Shown here piece after piece: positions 21,792-34,457 of a stretch of DNA of 64,000 nt (the first letter of the stretch is position 1; each line of letters opens with the position of its first letter). The position numbers and the translations under genes are program-made. Source of the DNA: Polytrichum commune (lineage: Eukaryota; Streptophyta; Polytrichopsida; Polytrichales; Polytrichaceae); NCBI GenBank assembly GCA_950295325.1, contig OX485807.1, forward strand, positions 36,920,440-36,984,439, written 5' to 3'. Below the pieces are notes generated by a model, which was not told the DNA's origin, did not search any database, and saw only the letters and a program-made list of their open reading frames with translations.

Positions 21792-23613
21792 ATGGGGGCA
21801 CTTAAGACTACCAGATTCACATTCTGGGTGACGTTGTTGGCGCAATGGTGGCTGTGGATGAGTTTCCAACAAGTGGCCGGGCAAGGCTCATGGCAGCTGT
21901 TGGTGAAGAACGCTGGTGTTTCCTCCATGCATTGTGCCCTCTCTCATTACGACACTGCCATCATCCTGGACCGAACCAACATAGGACCTTCCCAAATTCG
22001 GTTGGCAGGAGGGAGATGCCGCGATCAGCCTCTAGAGCGCGTGCTCAAGCACGACTGCACCGCGCACTCGATCATGTTCACACCCGGATCTAACAAAGTT
22101 CGGCCCTTGTTCATTTACACAGACACTTGGTGCTCTTCGGGGCAGTTCATGGCCGACGGCACCTTGGTGCAAACAGGGGGAGATTTTGAGGGAAACAAGA
22201 AGATCAGAACTCTGGCTCCCTGCCCAAGTGCTGGAAACTGCGACTGGGTGGAGACGAATGTGCTGTTGGCAAGAGGAAGGTGGTACTCCTCCAATCAGGT
22301 TCTTCCTGGAGGCACTCGCCAGATTGTTGTGGGAGGCAGGGTTGAGCCAACTTACGAGTTTGTGCCCAAGAGGAGAGCAGGAGAGGGTGCCTTCCCCTTG
22401 GCAGTGCTGCAGGGATGCTGTGACAATCTCTACCCTTTTGTGTACCTGCTTCCCAATGGAGATCTGTACGTGTTTACAAACAGAGACTCGGTGACCTTCA
22501 ACTACAACAGCGGCAGGGTCACTAGGAAGTTCCCTACCATCCCTGGCAACCCCCGGAACTACCCCTCAGCTGGGTCAGCCGCCATGCTTCCACTGACATG
22601 GCAGACTGGGTTCGGGAAAGTGGAGATCCTCATCTGTGGAGGTGCAGCCACTGGAGCCTCCAGGACTAACAATGTTGGTGCTCCCGCATCTGCCAGTTGT
22701 GGGAGGATGGTGGTAACGGCAGGGAATGCTAATTGGGCTATGGAGAACATGCCCATCCGTCGTAACATGGGAGAGATGATCAATATGCCAACTGGGGAGA
22801 TTCTGATCATCAATGGCGCTCAGAATGGGTTCCAAGGGTGGGGGAAGGCTGGTAATCCTGCTTTGAACCCTGTGAAATATAACCCAGGTGCTGCTGCTGG
22901 GAAGAGATTCCAGGTGCTTGCCAAAACCAACATCCCCAGGTTGTACCACTCCACAGCTAACCTGCTGACTGATGGCCGGATCTTGGTTGCTGGGAGTAAC
23001 ACTCACCAGTTCTACACCTTCACTGGTGCATTCCCCACTGAACTCAGAATTGAGGCCTTCTCACCTCCTTACCGTGGCACCAAGTAAGCCCTCTCTCGCT
23101 TTTAAAAATACTCTTTACAATCTTTGTGATAGCTCAAATTTGGAAACTTTTCACATCACATCTAACAAAAACGCAAATGAGAGTTTCGATTGATGTCGTC
23201 ATCAATGGTGCATTCGAAGTTTGTCACGATTGCAATTTCACATTGATAATATCGAGGAGCTGTCTAACTTTATGATTTTGGGTTCTTGCAGCTTTAATAA
23301 CATCAGGCCACAAATCACTGCAGTGCCCGGACGATTCGGTTACAAGCAAGTCTTTACTGTCGATTTTGTTGTCGGTGCGAGGGTGGGCGCAGTCGTAGTG
23401 AACATGAACAGCGCTCCCTTCTCGACTCACTCGTATTCTCAAGGGCAACGGCAACTGACTCTACAGAGTTCGGTTCCTGCAAAGACAGGGCGCGGCTGGG
23501 CAATTAACGTTACAGTGCCTCCCAACGCCAACGTAGCCCCTCAGCAGTATTACATGCTGTTTGTTGTGCAGAATGGCATCCCAGGCAAGGCTGCCTGGGT
23601 CCACATGGGCTAA
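21792..23613 (+). CDS. GLOX: Glyoxal-oxidase-like copper radical oxidase, gene 1
   Basis: Two exons, 21792-23083 and 23292-23613, joined by a GT-AG intron of 208 bp in phase 2 (AA/C gives Asn431); 537 residues, the usual family length. An N-terminal hydrophobic segment (about 9-28) followed by AGQG looks like a signal peptide, so the enzyme is probably secreted to the cell wall. The Glyoxal_oxid_N region covers roughly 45-290 and the DUF1929 region about 432-536. Active-site residues, by analogy with galactose/glyoxal oxidase, are present: Cys114 (DTWCSSG) and Tyr165 (GRWYSSN) for the thioether radical cofactor, Tyr385-His386 (RLYHST) and His477 (STHSYSQ) for copper. Expected reaction: aldehyde plus oxygen to carboxylic acid plus hydrogen peroxide. 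I chose the ATG at 21792 because an in-frame ATG at 21738 would put 18 residues before the signal peptide. Substrate unknown. Confidence 0.93.
23084..23291 (+). other. Intron of GLOX gene 1
   Basis: Starts GTAAGC and ends TTCTTGCAG. Splicing joins GGCACCAA to CTTTAATAAC and restores the conserved frame. The position is the same as in genes 2 and 3. Confidence 0.9.
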
Positions 23614-26600
23614 TTGAATAATTAATTAGGTAGATAGATTGATTTAAGGTACGCAACCCGCCATTCGTGTAGGTGAAGATTGCTGTTCGTGACTTGGCGT
23701 GGCACACCACAAACAACCACAAGGTTGTTGACTTGGTCAGTCTGTAAGTGTATGATGGTTATGAAATAATGCAGGCAGCACCGAAAGTCTTAGTGGGAGG
23801 AAAATTATATGTTACTGCGAACCTTGGGGATAACCAATAAAGCCACCCATAGACATCATGAAAACCCAAAGGGGCGGCAAAAGTTATAGGGCTGTAATAA
23901 ATCTTGCAGCTAATAGTGGCAGCCGAACCTTTTGTACATTTAACACGTCATTGAAATCTTGAGGATCGTGAGGAGGGTGCTCACTGTCCAAGGAGATTGA
24001 GACTGTACAAGTGACTGCTCATTAGAAGAGCAGTACATGTTCAGTATACGGAGTCGTTGAAAACCATTTGTCTCCTGATTTGCTCAATAATAAAGTCACC
24101 TATCAACACATCATCTACTTAATTGATCCATTTTCAAAGGAAAGGCATGGCCTGCGTGTCATGTGTTGATGTATGTATCTGAGCTCTATTGTATTTGAAG
24201 GAAGTTTGTGCACCCATTTTACTTGTTTAGGCCATGTGGATCGAATTGTTGTCTGCTCCTGTTCCTCGGATCAATGCTATCAATGTTCATTAACCTCTAC
24301 TTGAAAATTCAGATAGTTGCTTGGCATTTGAGGTCACTATATTTAAGAACGAATCACTATTATTGCTGTGACGTTTGCGGCTACCCATTTTGTGGACCGA
24401 ACTTTTTGTCATAGTTTCTAGGAAGAACATCAGGGGTTCTGTGAGGCTTCATTCTACAGAATCTGGGAGGTTTCTCTGATATTTGTTGAAGGAGGGGCTT
24501 GGGTTATGTTGAAGAGAAGTTATCTTGTCTTCCTGAGATATCTCAAATATAGTAGGACAATGCCACATTCTCGAGAAAACTGGTAAGGTTTGGATTCTAC
24601 ACATGCTGAGCTTCAACAGGAAGGTTCAAGTAGCCAAGATCAGTAGAATCTGTGACCGCAAAACACAACAATGTATCGACAATGTCACACTCGCCGCCAC
24701 ATCAAATTGATTACTATATAGTAGATGCATTCCCTAACTTTCCCCGTTTGTCGTAAGTTACGCGGTCCCACCCAATTCTCTGCTGCATGTGGATGGCCCT
24801 GATCCTCAGGAGACCGCCAAGCTGTCGACTAGAGATGCACATGAGTTGCATGCAGCTGCAGCTTGGAAGTGCTTTTAAAACTAACTTGACTTAACTTCAA
24901 AGCACAGCAAATCCACTACTCTACCTCAACTTCCCTCCAGCTCCTAGTTCCCCACTAGAAAAGTTGGCTCCAAATGCCATGCATTTGCCTTGGGTCCCCT
25001 ACCGGAACTAGATTCATGAGCACTAGCTACCCTAGTACCCCTCCACCACCATGCTGAAGAAAGTTTAGCACAACTTCAAAATAGAACAAGTGGTCCACGT
25101 CATAACAAAAGCCAATCATTCCCGGCCACATGGCTCAACTGCAAACTTGAAATTGCACTAGGTAGTGCAAAGGAGAAGAATGTCCTCTTGAAGGAAGGAT
25201 TGAGGTAACGTTGTTAAGATAGCAGCACATTAAACCAAGTTAAGGTATTTGGCGTACATGTGGTAGTGGAATGAGCTGGGAGAAAATATTCCCAGGTAGA
25301 AAAAGAAGAGACCGCTTGCAAGTATTGCAAGTTTTTTCTTCTTGTTGTTGTTGTTGTTTTTTTCCCTCAATTTTTTTGAGGTGAACACTATGTAGTCATC
25401 TAGATTCATTAGGGGGGCTTCGATGTTCACATGGTGTACATGTTCATAACCAATACGTATTTATTTTGCAAGATTCCAAGATGTTGATTCTGGATGGGGT
25501 TTTGGTACTAGCACCCTCTACCTTAGATTCTTATTTGACAAGTGCCTTTAGTTCTTTAAAATCTAGATATTGGAGTCATTAACCTACTTGAGGGTCATTT
25601 TTCTTGCTAGCTACATGCAAATATCTACATGACACTTCACATTACATTTGCAATTGATGTCGTCTCCTTGTGATTCATATGGTTAAATGTATTGATCAAT
25701 GATCAATTAAAAACATTGCTTTCTTCATTTCTTCTAGAGTCCTCATTAATTAAAGGTTGACATGGGCGTGTTTTTGGCTTGAAAATCCATAATGCAAATA
25801 ACCATGCTACCTTTTACTCAAGGGGTAGATGTCATATCAAAAGAGAAAGACGTTTACACTAATATGTGCAATTAAGTTGCCCCATGCTAATTTATTGAGA
25901 TTCCACACTATTTCAAATCCCTATTGCAACAATGAAAAACATACAAGATTATTGTTATTATCGTAATATTGATTGCCAAGCAAAGTTATAAGATTTTGTG
26001 ATATGGTTTCAACCCAATGTAATTTGCATGGATGAAGAGGCAACTTATTTGCAAATAATTGCATATATCAATGTAGCAATGTAATTGCACAAATTAGTAT
26101 AGCATGCCTTGTTGGTAAATTGTACTAAAAAGACACTTGATAAAAATGCTACGAGCTCTAACTCAAAGAGATGGAATTATTGTGTGCAAACATACATCCA
26201 TCCAACATAAAATCTTTACCCCCTATAAGTTTGTTGTCAATTCATCTCAAATGACTACAAATAGACTAATTGTGGATCTCTGATATGAATTCCATTGTCA
26301 CATCAACTTTTAAAATCAACCTCCAGGTTGCATACTAATTCATGATTTTTATGTTGGATGAATGAGAGGTACACTCCTATATGTAAATCTCTATCTCTAA
26401 TTCTTGATAAGTTTATAGCCCCTCTGAACAATTTTTAAGATCCAGAAAGCTTGGAGCTGAATAGCTAACTTACCCTAAAGGGCTGCGCTTGGAACTTCAT
26501 AGGAAATGTTGTGTAGAAATTTGATGGCAAAATCAACTATACCGGCTAGTAATACATATGCGTTATAAAGGAACCAGTTATAATTTTAGAATTTGTAAAT

Positions 26601-27070
26601 ACTGGATCAACATTGAAGTGTAGATTCTAGCTAGCGGAGATCTAATATTTATTGTAATGCTACTTCACACAACGTCCCTCGTACCCCGAGCGATGCTAAA
26701 TAAGTTACTCAACTCACCTACACAAACCATTTATTAAGATGAGTGCATTTTCTCAAAACTACGAACCCCGTTGATCCTAACACTCATGGGGGTCACACAA
26801 ATCAACCCATGGGCTACCTTGGTGCTACCCGCTAGCACCAAGACTTGGGTTTTTCCACACGCCCCGCATGTGCTCCGAGTTTCTAAGTCCTTACCTTTTG
26901 AATTCTCAACTCAAGCCCTTTGTGCACCCTTTTGCATGGGTCACCCTATTTCACAGTTAGTCCTCCCCGCCTAAATGTGACCCCCAATTGGATTCAACCC
27001 ATCTCATTCTAAGGGACGCGACTAGCCGCGCACTCAAACCCTTAGGTGTCCATTTGTTTAAGTTTCTTGT
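23614..27070. other. 3' flank of GLOX gene 1 and long intergenic stretch
   Basis: AATAAA at 23836-23841 is a candidate poly(A) signal 223 bp after the stop. Beyond about 24.1 kb the DNA is AT-rich without a recognisable gene. From about 26.64 to 27.09 kb the sequence may be the 3' LTR of the minus-strand gypsy relic. Confidence 0.45.
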
Positions 27071-27086
27071 TCTTAGGGGCCTTACA

Positions 27087-27101
27087 TCCTCCCCACCTTA
27101 G
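27087..27101 (-). other. Polypurine tract and start of 3' LTR of the minus-strand gypsy relic
   Basis: On the minus strand CTAAGGTGGGGAGGA is followed at once by TGTAAGGCCCC, a typical polypurine tract and LTR start. The LTR would run to lower coordinates from 27086; its far end is not resolved. Confidence 0.5.
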
Positions 27102-27141
27102 AGCTCTTGATGTCCATTTCAAGACTTTAGCATGGCATCAT

Positions 27142-27719
27142 CCCTGGTACGCAACTCCCGTATTATATGGTCCTGATTATAATCACTTATAATGCGTTTT
27201 AATCCAATATTGAGTGATACAATTTGTTTTAATGTACGAAACCCTTGTAGCCCTTCTAACAAGGAATCCAAGAATGTAATTATATATAGGAAATGAATAT
27301 ATTTTGAAGCATATAATTACATTAAAAACCTAATTATATGATTTTTTAATACATGTACCATAGGTCAAACTACCCAACTTTTTGGACTTTTTAATAAAAT
27401 TTTAACATTGTGAATGAATTATAATTTTAATGGGAGGAAACTATTCGTGGCTTATAATTTTAATGGGAGGCTTAATAAATATGCAACCTAATTTTTTTTT
27501 CATCTCATTTATTTAATTTGGTCTTCACCCAACTTTTTTTTTATCTCATTTTATTTAATTTGGTCTTTACCCAAAAAAAATTTCATCTCATTTTATTTAA
27601 TTTGGTCTTCACCCAATTTTTTGATCATTTTAATTTGATATAATTTTTACAAAAGCCGTCCTCTAAGCCGGTTTAAGTACGATGCCCCTTGCGTATAATA
27701 TGGGAGTTGCGTACCCGGG
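27142..27719 (+). mobile_element. hAT-like MITE, family A, long copy (578 bp)
   Basis: Ends CCCTGGTACGCAACTCCC and GGGAGTTGCGTACCCGGG. Flanks GGCATCAT (27134-27141) and GGCTTCAT (27720-27727) are an 8-bp duplication with one mismatch. Contains extra tandem copies of a TTTATTTAATTTGGTCTTCACCC-like segment, which explain its length. Inserted in the 3' end of the gypsy relic. Confidence 0.9.
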
Positions 27720-28725
27720 GGCTTCATCATCCCAGATGAGGTGAAGTTTTGATGCCTTCGGTATAGACCAACTCCGGATCGCGTCGACCTCCAAGATGAA
27801 GGCACCTATCTTCTTTTATTTTTTGCACCATATCTTGTGTGAACTTTCCCAACTCCGAGATTCACCAATTCCATGGAAATCACTCAAGTCACCTTCATCT
27901 TGGGACCTCACTTGGCCGCAGTAAGTAGTGGCTATTTATTGGTAGCTGGTAATAGAATGCGTTTAAGGCTAGCTAAGCTTCTCTCCCGTTCGCCTTTTGG
28001 AACATGAATGACCATTCGTCCAATTTCATTCCGAGGCGTGTCTTGTGGAAGGTCTTCTCCACATTTGACACCCGCATCTTGGTCTCGCCACAACCAAATC
28101 CATCTTATTTTACTTCGATAGCTCTCCTTAACGGCGCCCATCCTCCAAGTTCAACTTAGTTATTTTTTCACGTACTTATGCTCTGAATCCTTAAAATTTT
28201 CAAATACGGCGAATACCCATGTATTAAGCATTTATATTCTTTACCATGCCTTGAATCAAAGATCGCCGTAACCTTCCCCACCGCGCCAACCTACAACTCT
28301 TATTTGGAAGTCGGCCTCGAGTTTTCTTGCCAAAAATGCAACTTCTTTTCATTGCGGTTATATTTCTTAAGTAATGAGACATAAGACACCAGATGCAAAC
28401 TCTTACCAACTCTCTTGCCTAAGTCGAGTACATACATGTCCAGATGAATGATCTTCTTCACATGAAATAACCCACTCCACCTTGTGGACCATTTAATTGA
28501 TAATTCTGTGGGTATCCCTAGGTTCTTTAGTTCAACCTATACATTTTTTCCCACTTTGAATGTTTTTTCCCGCTGTTTCTTATTAACCACATTAGCGTAA
28601 CGCTCTTGAGCCTTCGCCATCATTGCTTTAGTGCTGCGGAGGATCATTTATCTCCGCACGACCCATTATGCCGCATCTATCGAATAACATCTTGAGAGCA
28701 TTTTTTGGTCACGCGTGAATTCATT

Positions 28726-29199
28726 TTAACCAACGGATAAGTTGCTAGCCAACAAGGCATTTTTTCCATAATACAAAAAGAATGGTGTTTTCTCGGTCAT
28801 CCTAGACACCGTTGTGTTGTAGTACAATTCGGCAAGAGGTATCAACGTGAGCCACTCTTGTTGATCTCTTTCACAAAACGCTCTCACATACATATTAAGG
28901 ATGAAATTGATTATTTCGGTATGGCCATATCTTTGTGCATGCCAAATTGTTGTCATTGAATATCCCACCTCCGTTTGACGCAATGCGTGTTGCTAAAATT
29001 GCGTTTGAAATAACAACCCCCGATCGTTTATTATATCCCATGAGAATCCCTTACGCCACACCCAATTGTCGAAAAATAATTGTGCCACCTCTTTCGCAGT
29101 GGCTTGCTTTACATAGAATACGAAGGTTGGCCACTTATTCAATCGGCATATTATGGCCATTATGGCATCGTAGACTTCCACTTTAGGAATACTTATCAT
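28726..29199 (-). pseudogene. Integrase remnant of the gypsy relic
   Basis: Two adjoining minus-strand frames. One (28993-29199) contains DAIMAIICRLNKWPTF and an INDRGLLF motif corresponding to the second catalytic Asp region. The next (28726-28983) contains MYVRAFCERDQQEWLTLIPL and AELYYN, typical of the segment after the catalytic Glu. A frameshift or stop separates them, so no active enzyme is made. Confidence 0.75.
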
Positions 29200-29874
29200 A
29201 AAGTCCGTTGAAATCGAGTAGAAATTTTATTTCAGATTTTATAAGGCTTTTAATTTCTTGATTTTAGGTTGGATACTTTATTTTTTCATTTGGCATTTCA
29301 CGTACGTTTTGACGTAATCTTCAAAATCCACACCCATATAAGACCAAAAATATCTCTTTTAGAGTTCAGCCACCGTGGCGTGAAATCCCTTATACCCCGC
29401 CAACGACGTATCGTCGAATATGTGAAGCAATCATATTCTAAGTTTTCCCGTTAGAATATACAACTGTATTTGCTTGAAATGATAGAGTAAATTTCTACGC
29501 CTCAAGTTTTTTATATGTTTGCCTCCCGGTAAGTTCTTCTTCGAGTATTGTTCATCGAAAAATAAATTGTTCATTATTGAATCTTCGTCTCGCTTTATTG
29601 TTTTCCTCACATCATCTAGGAAATTATTTTTCACTTCGTTAAGGCCCTCTTCAATTAGCATAAGTAAGCGACAATTGATCAACTCTTCTCATCGACTAAA
29701 TATATACGGCATCAAGTTGTCTCGCCTCGGGTTATGGATCAACTCGATATCTATCAAAATGATGGTCCCATACCACTGCAACTCCTACGGCATTACTTGT
29801 GCTTTGGTATTGAGGTACTTCAGCAAGATATTATCTGTAAAAAACTTAATTTATCTCATGTTCATATAGTGTCT

Positions 29875-30066
29875 TCAAGCCTTAAAACAATCAACTATGG
29901 TGTACAGTTCTTTCTCATGAATCACAGACCTTAATTGGCTTCCCGTTAACTTGCAACCTTTGAATGTCACCGGGTAGCCCTCTTGCATTAAGACACCCCT
30001 AATGGCAAAACCGCTTGCATCTGTGTACACCTTAAATTCCTTATTGAATTTGGAATATATAAGCAC
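29875..30066 (-). pseudogene. RNase H remnant of the gypsy relic
   Basis: FKVYTDASGFAIRGVLMQEG matches the first RNase H block, including its catalytic Asp, followed by a degraded HEKEL motif. Confidence 0.8.
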
Positions 30067-30549
30067 AATTGTTGTTTACAACAAATTTTTAAGTTTATCG
30101 AATGTTTTATTACACATCTCATTCCATTTGGCAATTTTCCATTCTTGCCTAGAAAGCTCGAGAGAACGTTCGCAACCTTAGAAAATTCTTGATAAGTTTT
30201 CGGTAATACTTAGCTAAGTCTAAAAAAAACCTCACTCCCTTTCGCATCTCTGGGACATTCCACTCACGGATGGTTTGAATTTTTTAGGGTCCGGGCGAAT
30301 GCCTTCGTCATTTAACGTATGTCCCAAAAACTCCAACTCTCACAAAAATAACTCATTTTTCGTATTCTCCGCATTCGCCAATAACTTATATTATCGCAAT
30401 ATACTAAAAAACCGCTTAAGGTCCTGCGTGTGATCCACTTCATTTTTTGAGTACTTTAATATATCATCTATATATATTATCATATACTTATTCATTTCTT
30501 CATGAAACACCCCATTCATAATAGACATAAAGATTGTCAGTGCGTTGCA

Positions 30550-30822
30550 CTACCAGAATGGTATTAATAAGAATTCATACGATCCGTAGCAGATCCACAT
30601 CCCCATCTTATGTACAGTATCTTCCGCCACTTGAATTTGGTAGTTTTCCAATTTTAAATCTATTAAAAAATCGGCTACCTTTGGCAAGGGATAGTTGTTC
30701 TTAACCGTAACTCGGTTTAGGACACGGTAGTTAATGCACATTCGCATTTGGACACCATTTTTGGTCACAAAGACCATCAGCGCCATAAATGGTGACTTGC
30801 TAGGCCTTATGTTGCCCCTCAC
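30550..30822 (-). pseudogene. Reverse transcriptase remnant of the gypsy relic
   Basis: GNIRPSKSPFMALMVFVTK, MRMCINYRVLNRVTVKNNYP and LPKVADFLIDL are the N-terminal fingers and palm blocks of gypsy reverse transcriptase. The DD box lies beyond the frame break. Confidence 0.85.
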
Positions 30823-32854
30823 TAGGATCTTCGTTAGTTGTTTCTTGAACTTAACAACCTCCGCTTAATTGAATCGATACGGAGCCTGATTTTGACGCTT
30901 CGCCCCTGACGCTAGTTCGATCTTATGATCCATCTTCCTTTCGAAAGACAAGTGATTAGAAAATTCATTAGTTAATATATTTTGAAACTCATCAAGAACT
31001 AATACGATACTTAGAGACAATAGAATTGGTGGAAACAATCCCTTTGTATTAATCTCGAGGTCATGCCCTTTAAAATTAATATATATTGCTCATCAAAATT
31101 GTCTTGTTTCGTGAGTAAATTAATTTCCAATCAATCTACTCCCGCTAGTCTAGTGACTGGTAACGGCTTCGGGTTTCCGTCTATACCAATTATCACAACA
31201 TGTATATTAGGCCTTTGCCAAATTATGTTCTATATTAATGTAAAAATATTTTCTAACACTACGTCTACGCCTCTAATGTCACAAATCGTGAAATTTTTAT
31301 CTAATTTTACCTCGTCCGCCTAGAATCGCATGCCCTTAGCTACTTGCGCCACTCGTTAAGATTCTTACGCGAAGTTCATCTTCACCGACAAGACCGTATC
31401 CCCCACCTCCACCTTCAACCTCCGCGCACACGTCGGCGTCATGAAAGAAGTTATGGCTACTATGTCAACCAACACAATTACGTTAGTCTCGTTTAGTCGA
31501 TCTTTCAAATAAACTAACAATTTCTTATTCGGGTTTATCGTAGATAATTTCGCCTCAAAACCACCTTATTTCACTAGCAACCTTAAACTTAAGTTTTTTA
31601 TCACCCGCTACCCCCGCTTAAAGGTTAAACTATTTTATTTCATTAAGGTTGCGTTTCACTTTTTAGCTTACCTTTCGGGTAGCGCAATCGTGATAGAGTT
31701 CAATTCTATATTTTCGTTTCCATCCACATTTTCGCGATATTCTTGAGCCATGTGAGCATTGCTGCATTTAAAGGACAAGCATTTTTTGCTCGTGTCTTTG
31801 GTGAGAACTCGCTTCGGCCGCTTTATTAAGCTTTAAGGTGTGATTGGTTTTCCACTCATCACACCCTTGGATTCCACTCTAGCTTTATATTTCCTCTTCA
31901 AAAATTTGTACTTGTCATTTTTGAAAGTTTTTTCGAAAGGTTTTTTACACTTTGGGGATTAGTTTTGGCCTACCTCCCATACGTCGTCTAAGCGGACAAC
32001 TAGATTAAGCAACTTCATCATGGTCGTCGGAAGGTTTTTTCTCTCTCACATTTTGCGTCGAATTGAGTCATCCAGGTTTGCAAGAAATACGTCCATCATA
32101 CTTAGTTGCGGATTTCATTCACAATTGTATTGAAGGTACTTTGATTTTTACTTTTCGGCGGAATATAAGAAATTATGATCCGCTCGTCATTTCATTGCAT
32201 TTAAAGATGTGACATCGAGTAGATGTTGTTGTGGCTTGTATGACATTTCTACCATCCACTCTTTCGACTTTTTCCAAGGCAAGGAGTCGTGCCGCGAATT
32301 CTTCCAAATTGAAAAGATTATAGATGCCCTTTAAAAAGATAATCTAAATCCCGCACTCGCACATTTTTTGGCATTAAATGTGTTAGTTTCATCCAATTCA
32401 TTCCAATTTTACGACGTCGCGGCTCCTTCCGATTTGAATCCCTTTCGGATTCATCGAAACTAACTTCATCGTTCTCCCCGAGCGGTCTTTTAGGTTTTTC
32501 GAACTCAACCCATTCTTGATTCACCACCCTCAATTCAGGGGTATTTTCGGTAGAATCGCATCTAAGTTCGACTCCTCGCGGAGCTGACTCGTCATTTTCT
32601 TCCCTTGATCAAGAAGTTATTTCTTGCACGTTATTCGAGTCTTCTTATTTGGACCGCCCTCATCGTCTTGGATCGCCTCTAATTCGGTATCCAGCGCTAA
32701 CTCTTCGTAAGTCTTGTCTTCACTTCGTCGTAATTCACCATCATTTTTTTTGCTTGCTTTCTGGTTTATTTTTTTACATTTGCATCCTTCAGCTATTTAT
32801 CATCTTCAAGAGAATTTGCATAACATGAATAGGATAAATTCAATAGTTGTGGCA

Positions 32855-32871
32855 GTTCCAGTAGGGCACCA
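32855..32871 (-). other. Candidate primer-binding site of the gypsy relic
   Basis: On the minus strand TGGTGCCCTACTGGAAC follows TTGTTACAAAAT, where TTACA could end the 5' LTR (LTR lying at higher coordinates). A decayed match, so only a suggestion. Confidence 0.35.
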
Positions 32872-32879
32872 ATTTTGTA

Positions 32880-34077
32880 ACAATAAGTTGAGCCTCAAAA
32901 AAATATTTCTAATAGGTTTTTCCAACTTCAAAGAAGTTTCAAATTGGGCTTACCCTTTGCAAAAAAGGTGGGCCGGTGAAGGATCATGATTGGACCAACA
33001 TACACAATCAACTAGATAGTTAGAAGAGCATAGAATTGTTATTTATTTTTAAGTTACAATCCTAACAATGAAGATCCAAATAAATTTTTTTTGTGGTAAT
33101 CATGTAAAGTGATTGGATGCGAGAGCTTGCCATTCAAACTATACCAAACTCGGCATGGGCAATTAATACCACGTTCAAGACCAACCACTATTGAACACTA
33201 TTGTATATCGCAATGTGTCGTAACACTTGTGGATACGATATGGCCATTTTCTTTATGCTTTGTTCAAAAGATTACCAGAATGGTCATGACACAATAGTGT
33301 TGACACTTACTTGAGGATGATGTTCGAGAGAATAAGATTATTATATCCAATGCAATACTAATTCAAAAAATGCTTAATAGCTCAATGCTCATATGTTAGC
33401 GTACAATGATGATCCTATGATATTTGGCAAACAAATTAATCCTAGGTGGTGAAAATAACAAATACAAATTATTGTTGTGTTGGTTTTATGTTAAAAAACA
33501 TAGATGAGATATCTTATCTCCCATTTCATTCAAAATGAGAGATCCGAATTTTATCATGATATGGGTGGCATTCTAGAATATCTCATAGAGGTCCAATTCA
33601 ATTCCAAATATGATGAATTTAAAACCATGTGGGCGGCCAAAAGGTTAATTTAGAAGAATGTTGTGGTTGGATGGGTTCAACACTAAAAATGACATAGCAT
33701 GGTCACGATTCAACCATCTATATACACATGGATTTGTCAATATAAAAAATCTTGTGAAGATATTGTGACAATTGTAAAATATACCTTGTTTGATAAAACC
33801 AAAAATAAATCAAATAAAAAATGATTTGGCATTTGGATCAATTCATTTGGTTACTCGTATGTAAGTTTGATGGTTTTATATTTTTATTTATATTTTTATG
33901 TATAAATTATTTATTTATTTGTATTATATTTATACAACATCAAATATTGATGTATGTTTCATCATTATATTTCATGTGTAGAGCACTCTATAACAAGCAC
34001 TGATAGAATACTACATATGTGAATGCATTGATCAATCCACAAAAGTATTCAACACACAAAAAGGATAGATAGTATAC
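32880..34077. other. Intergenic or decayed element DNA, no gene recognised
   Basis: AT-rich. Its left end may be the relic 5' LTR. Short frames between 33.5 and 33.8 kb on the plus strand may belong to the same dead ORF as the SWIM-like remnant downstream, but frameshifts prevent a firm call. Confidence 0.35.
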
Positions 34078-34152
34078 AACCCACATGCAAAAACTAATGC
34101 CACAGTAGAGAAAATTAAATCTTATCCACCAGATTACCTCGATGATATTAAT

Positions 34153-34457
34153 ATGAAATTCCTATTTCTTAGCGGCCTAACAATACTTGACTCTTGGTAT
34201 TTAAGCATTGAGTGTTTTGAGTGTAAGGATAGAGTATCTATTTGTAAACATCTTTTTTTTGTGAGGAAGTTGGTGGAGGAGGAAATTGCATATTTGAAGT
34301 GTATGTTACGTACTAAGGAAAATAGACTTGTAAACAACTTAGATGACGTGAGAGAAGGTGATGTAGTTAATTTTCTACAGAGCCCTAAACCTATTCTTCT
34401 ATCATTATCCGTGGATGATATTGTGTTACGAGATGATAGTCTTGGTATAGTACACGT
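34153..34457 (+). pseudogene. ORF remnant with SWIM-like zinc finger, cut by a solo LTR
   Basis: The frame reads IECFECKDRVSICKHLFFVR, resembling the SWIM zinc-binding pattern (Cys-x(n)-Cys then Cys-x-His) common in plant Mutator-like transposases and in some other nuclear proteins. The frame is open upstream of the first Met from about 34078. It runs into the LTR at 34458, so its natural end is missing. The transposase reading is inference from one motif. Confidence 0.4.

Larger units (their letters stand above)
27728..32871 (-). pseudogene. Decayed Ty3/gypsy retrotransposon body
   Basis: Minus-strand fragments occur in gypsy order from high to low coordinates: Gag-like remains (about 31.7-32.5 kb, with a broken Cys-rich knuckle near 31750), reverse transcriptase, RNase H, integrase, then a C-terminal piece near 28.2-28.6 kb with AKAQERYANVVNKKQRE and a nearby SLHLVSYVSLLKKY-like motif. 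Many frameshifts and stops separate them. The C-terminal motifs and the SDRG-like integrase resemble chromovirus-type plant elements rather than the intact element at 2405; no clear chromodomain survives. It is much older than that element. Confidence 0.8.
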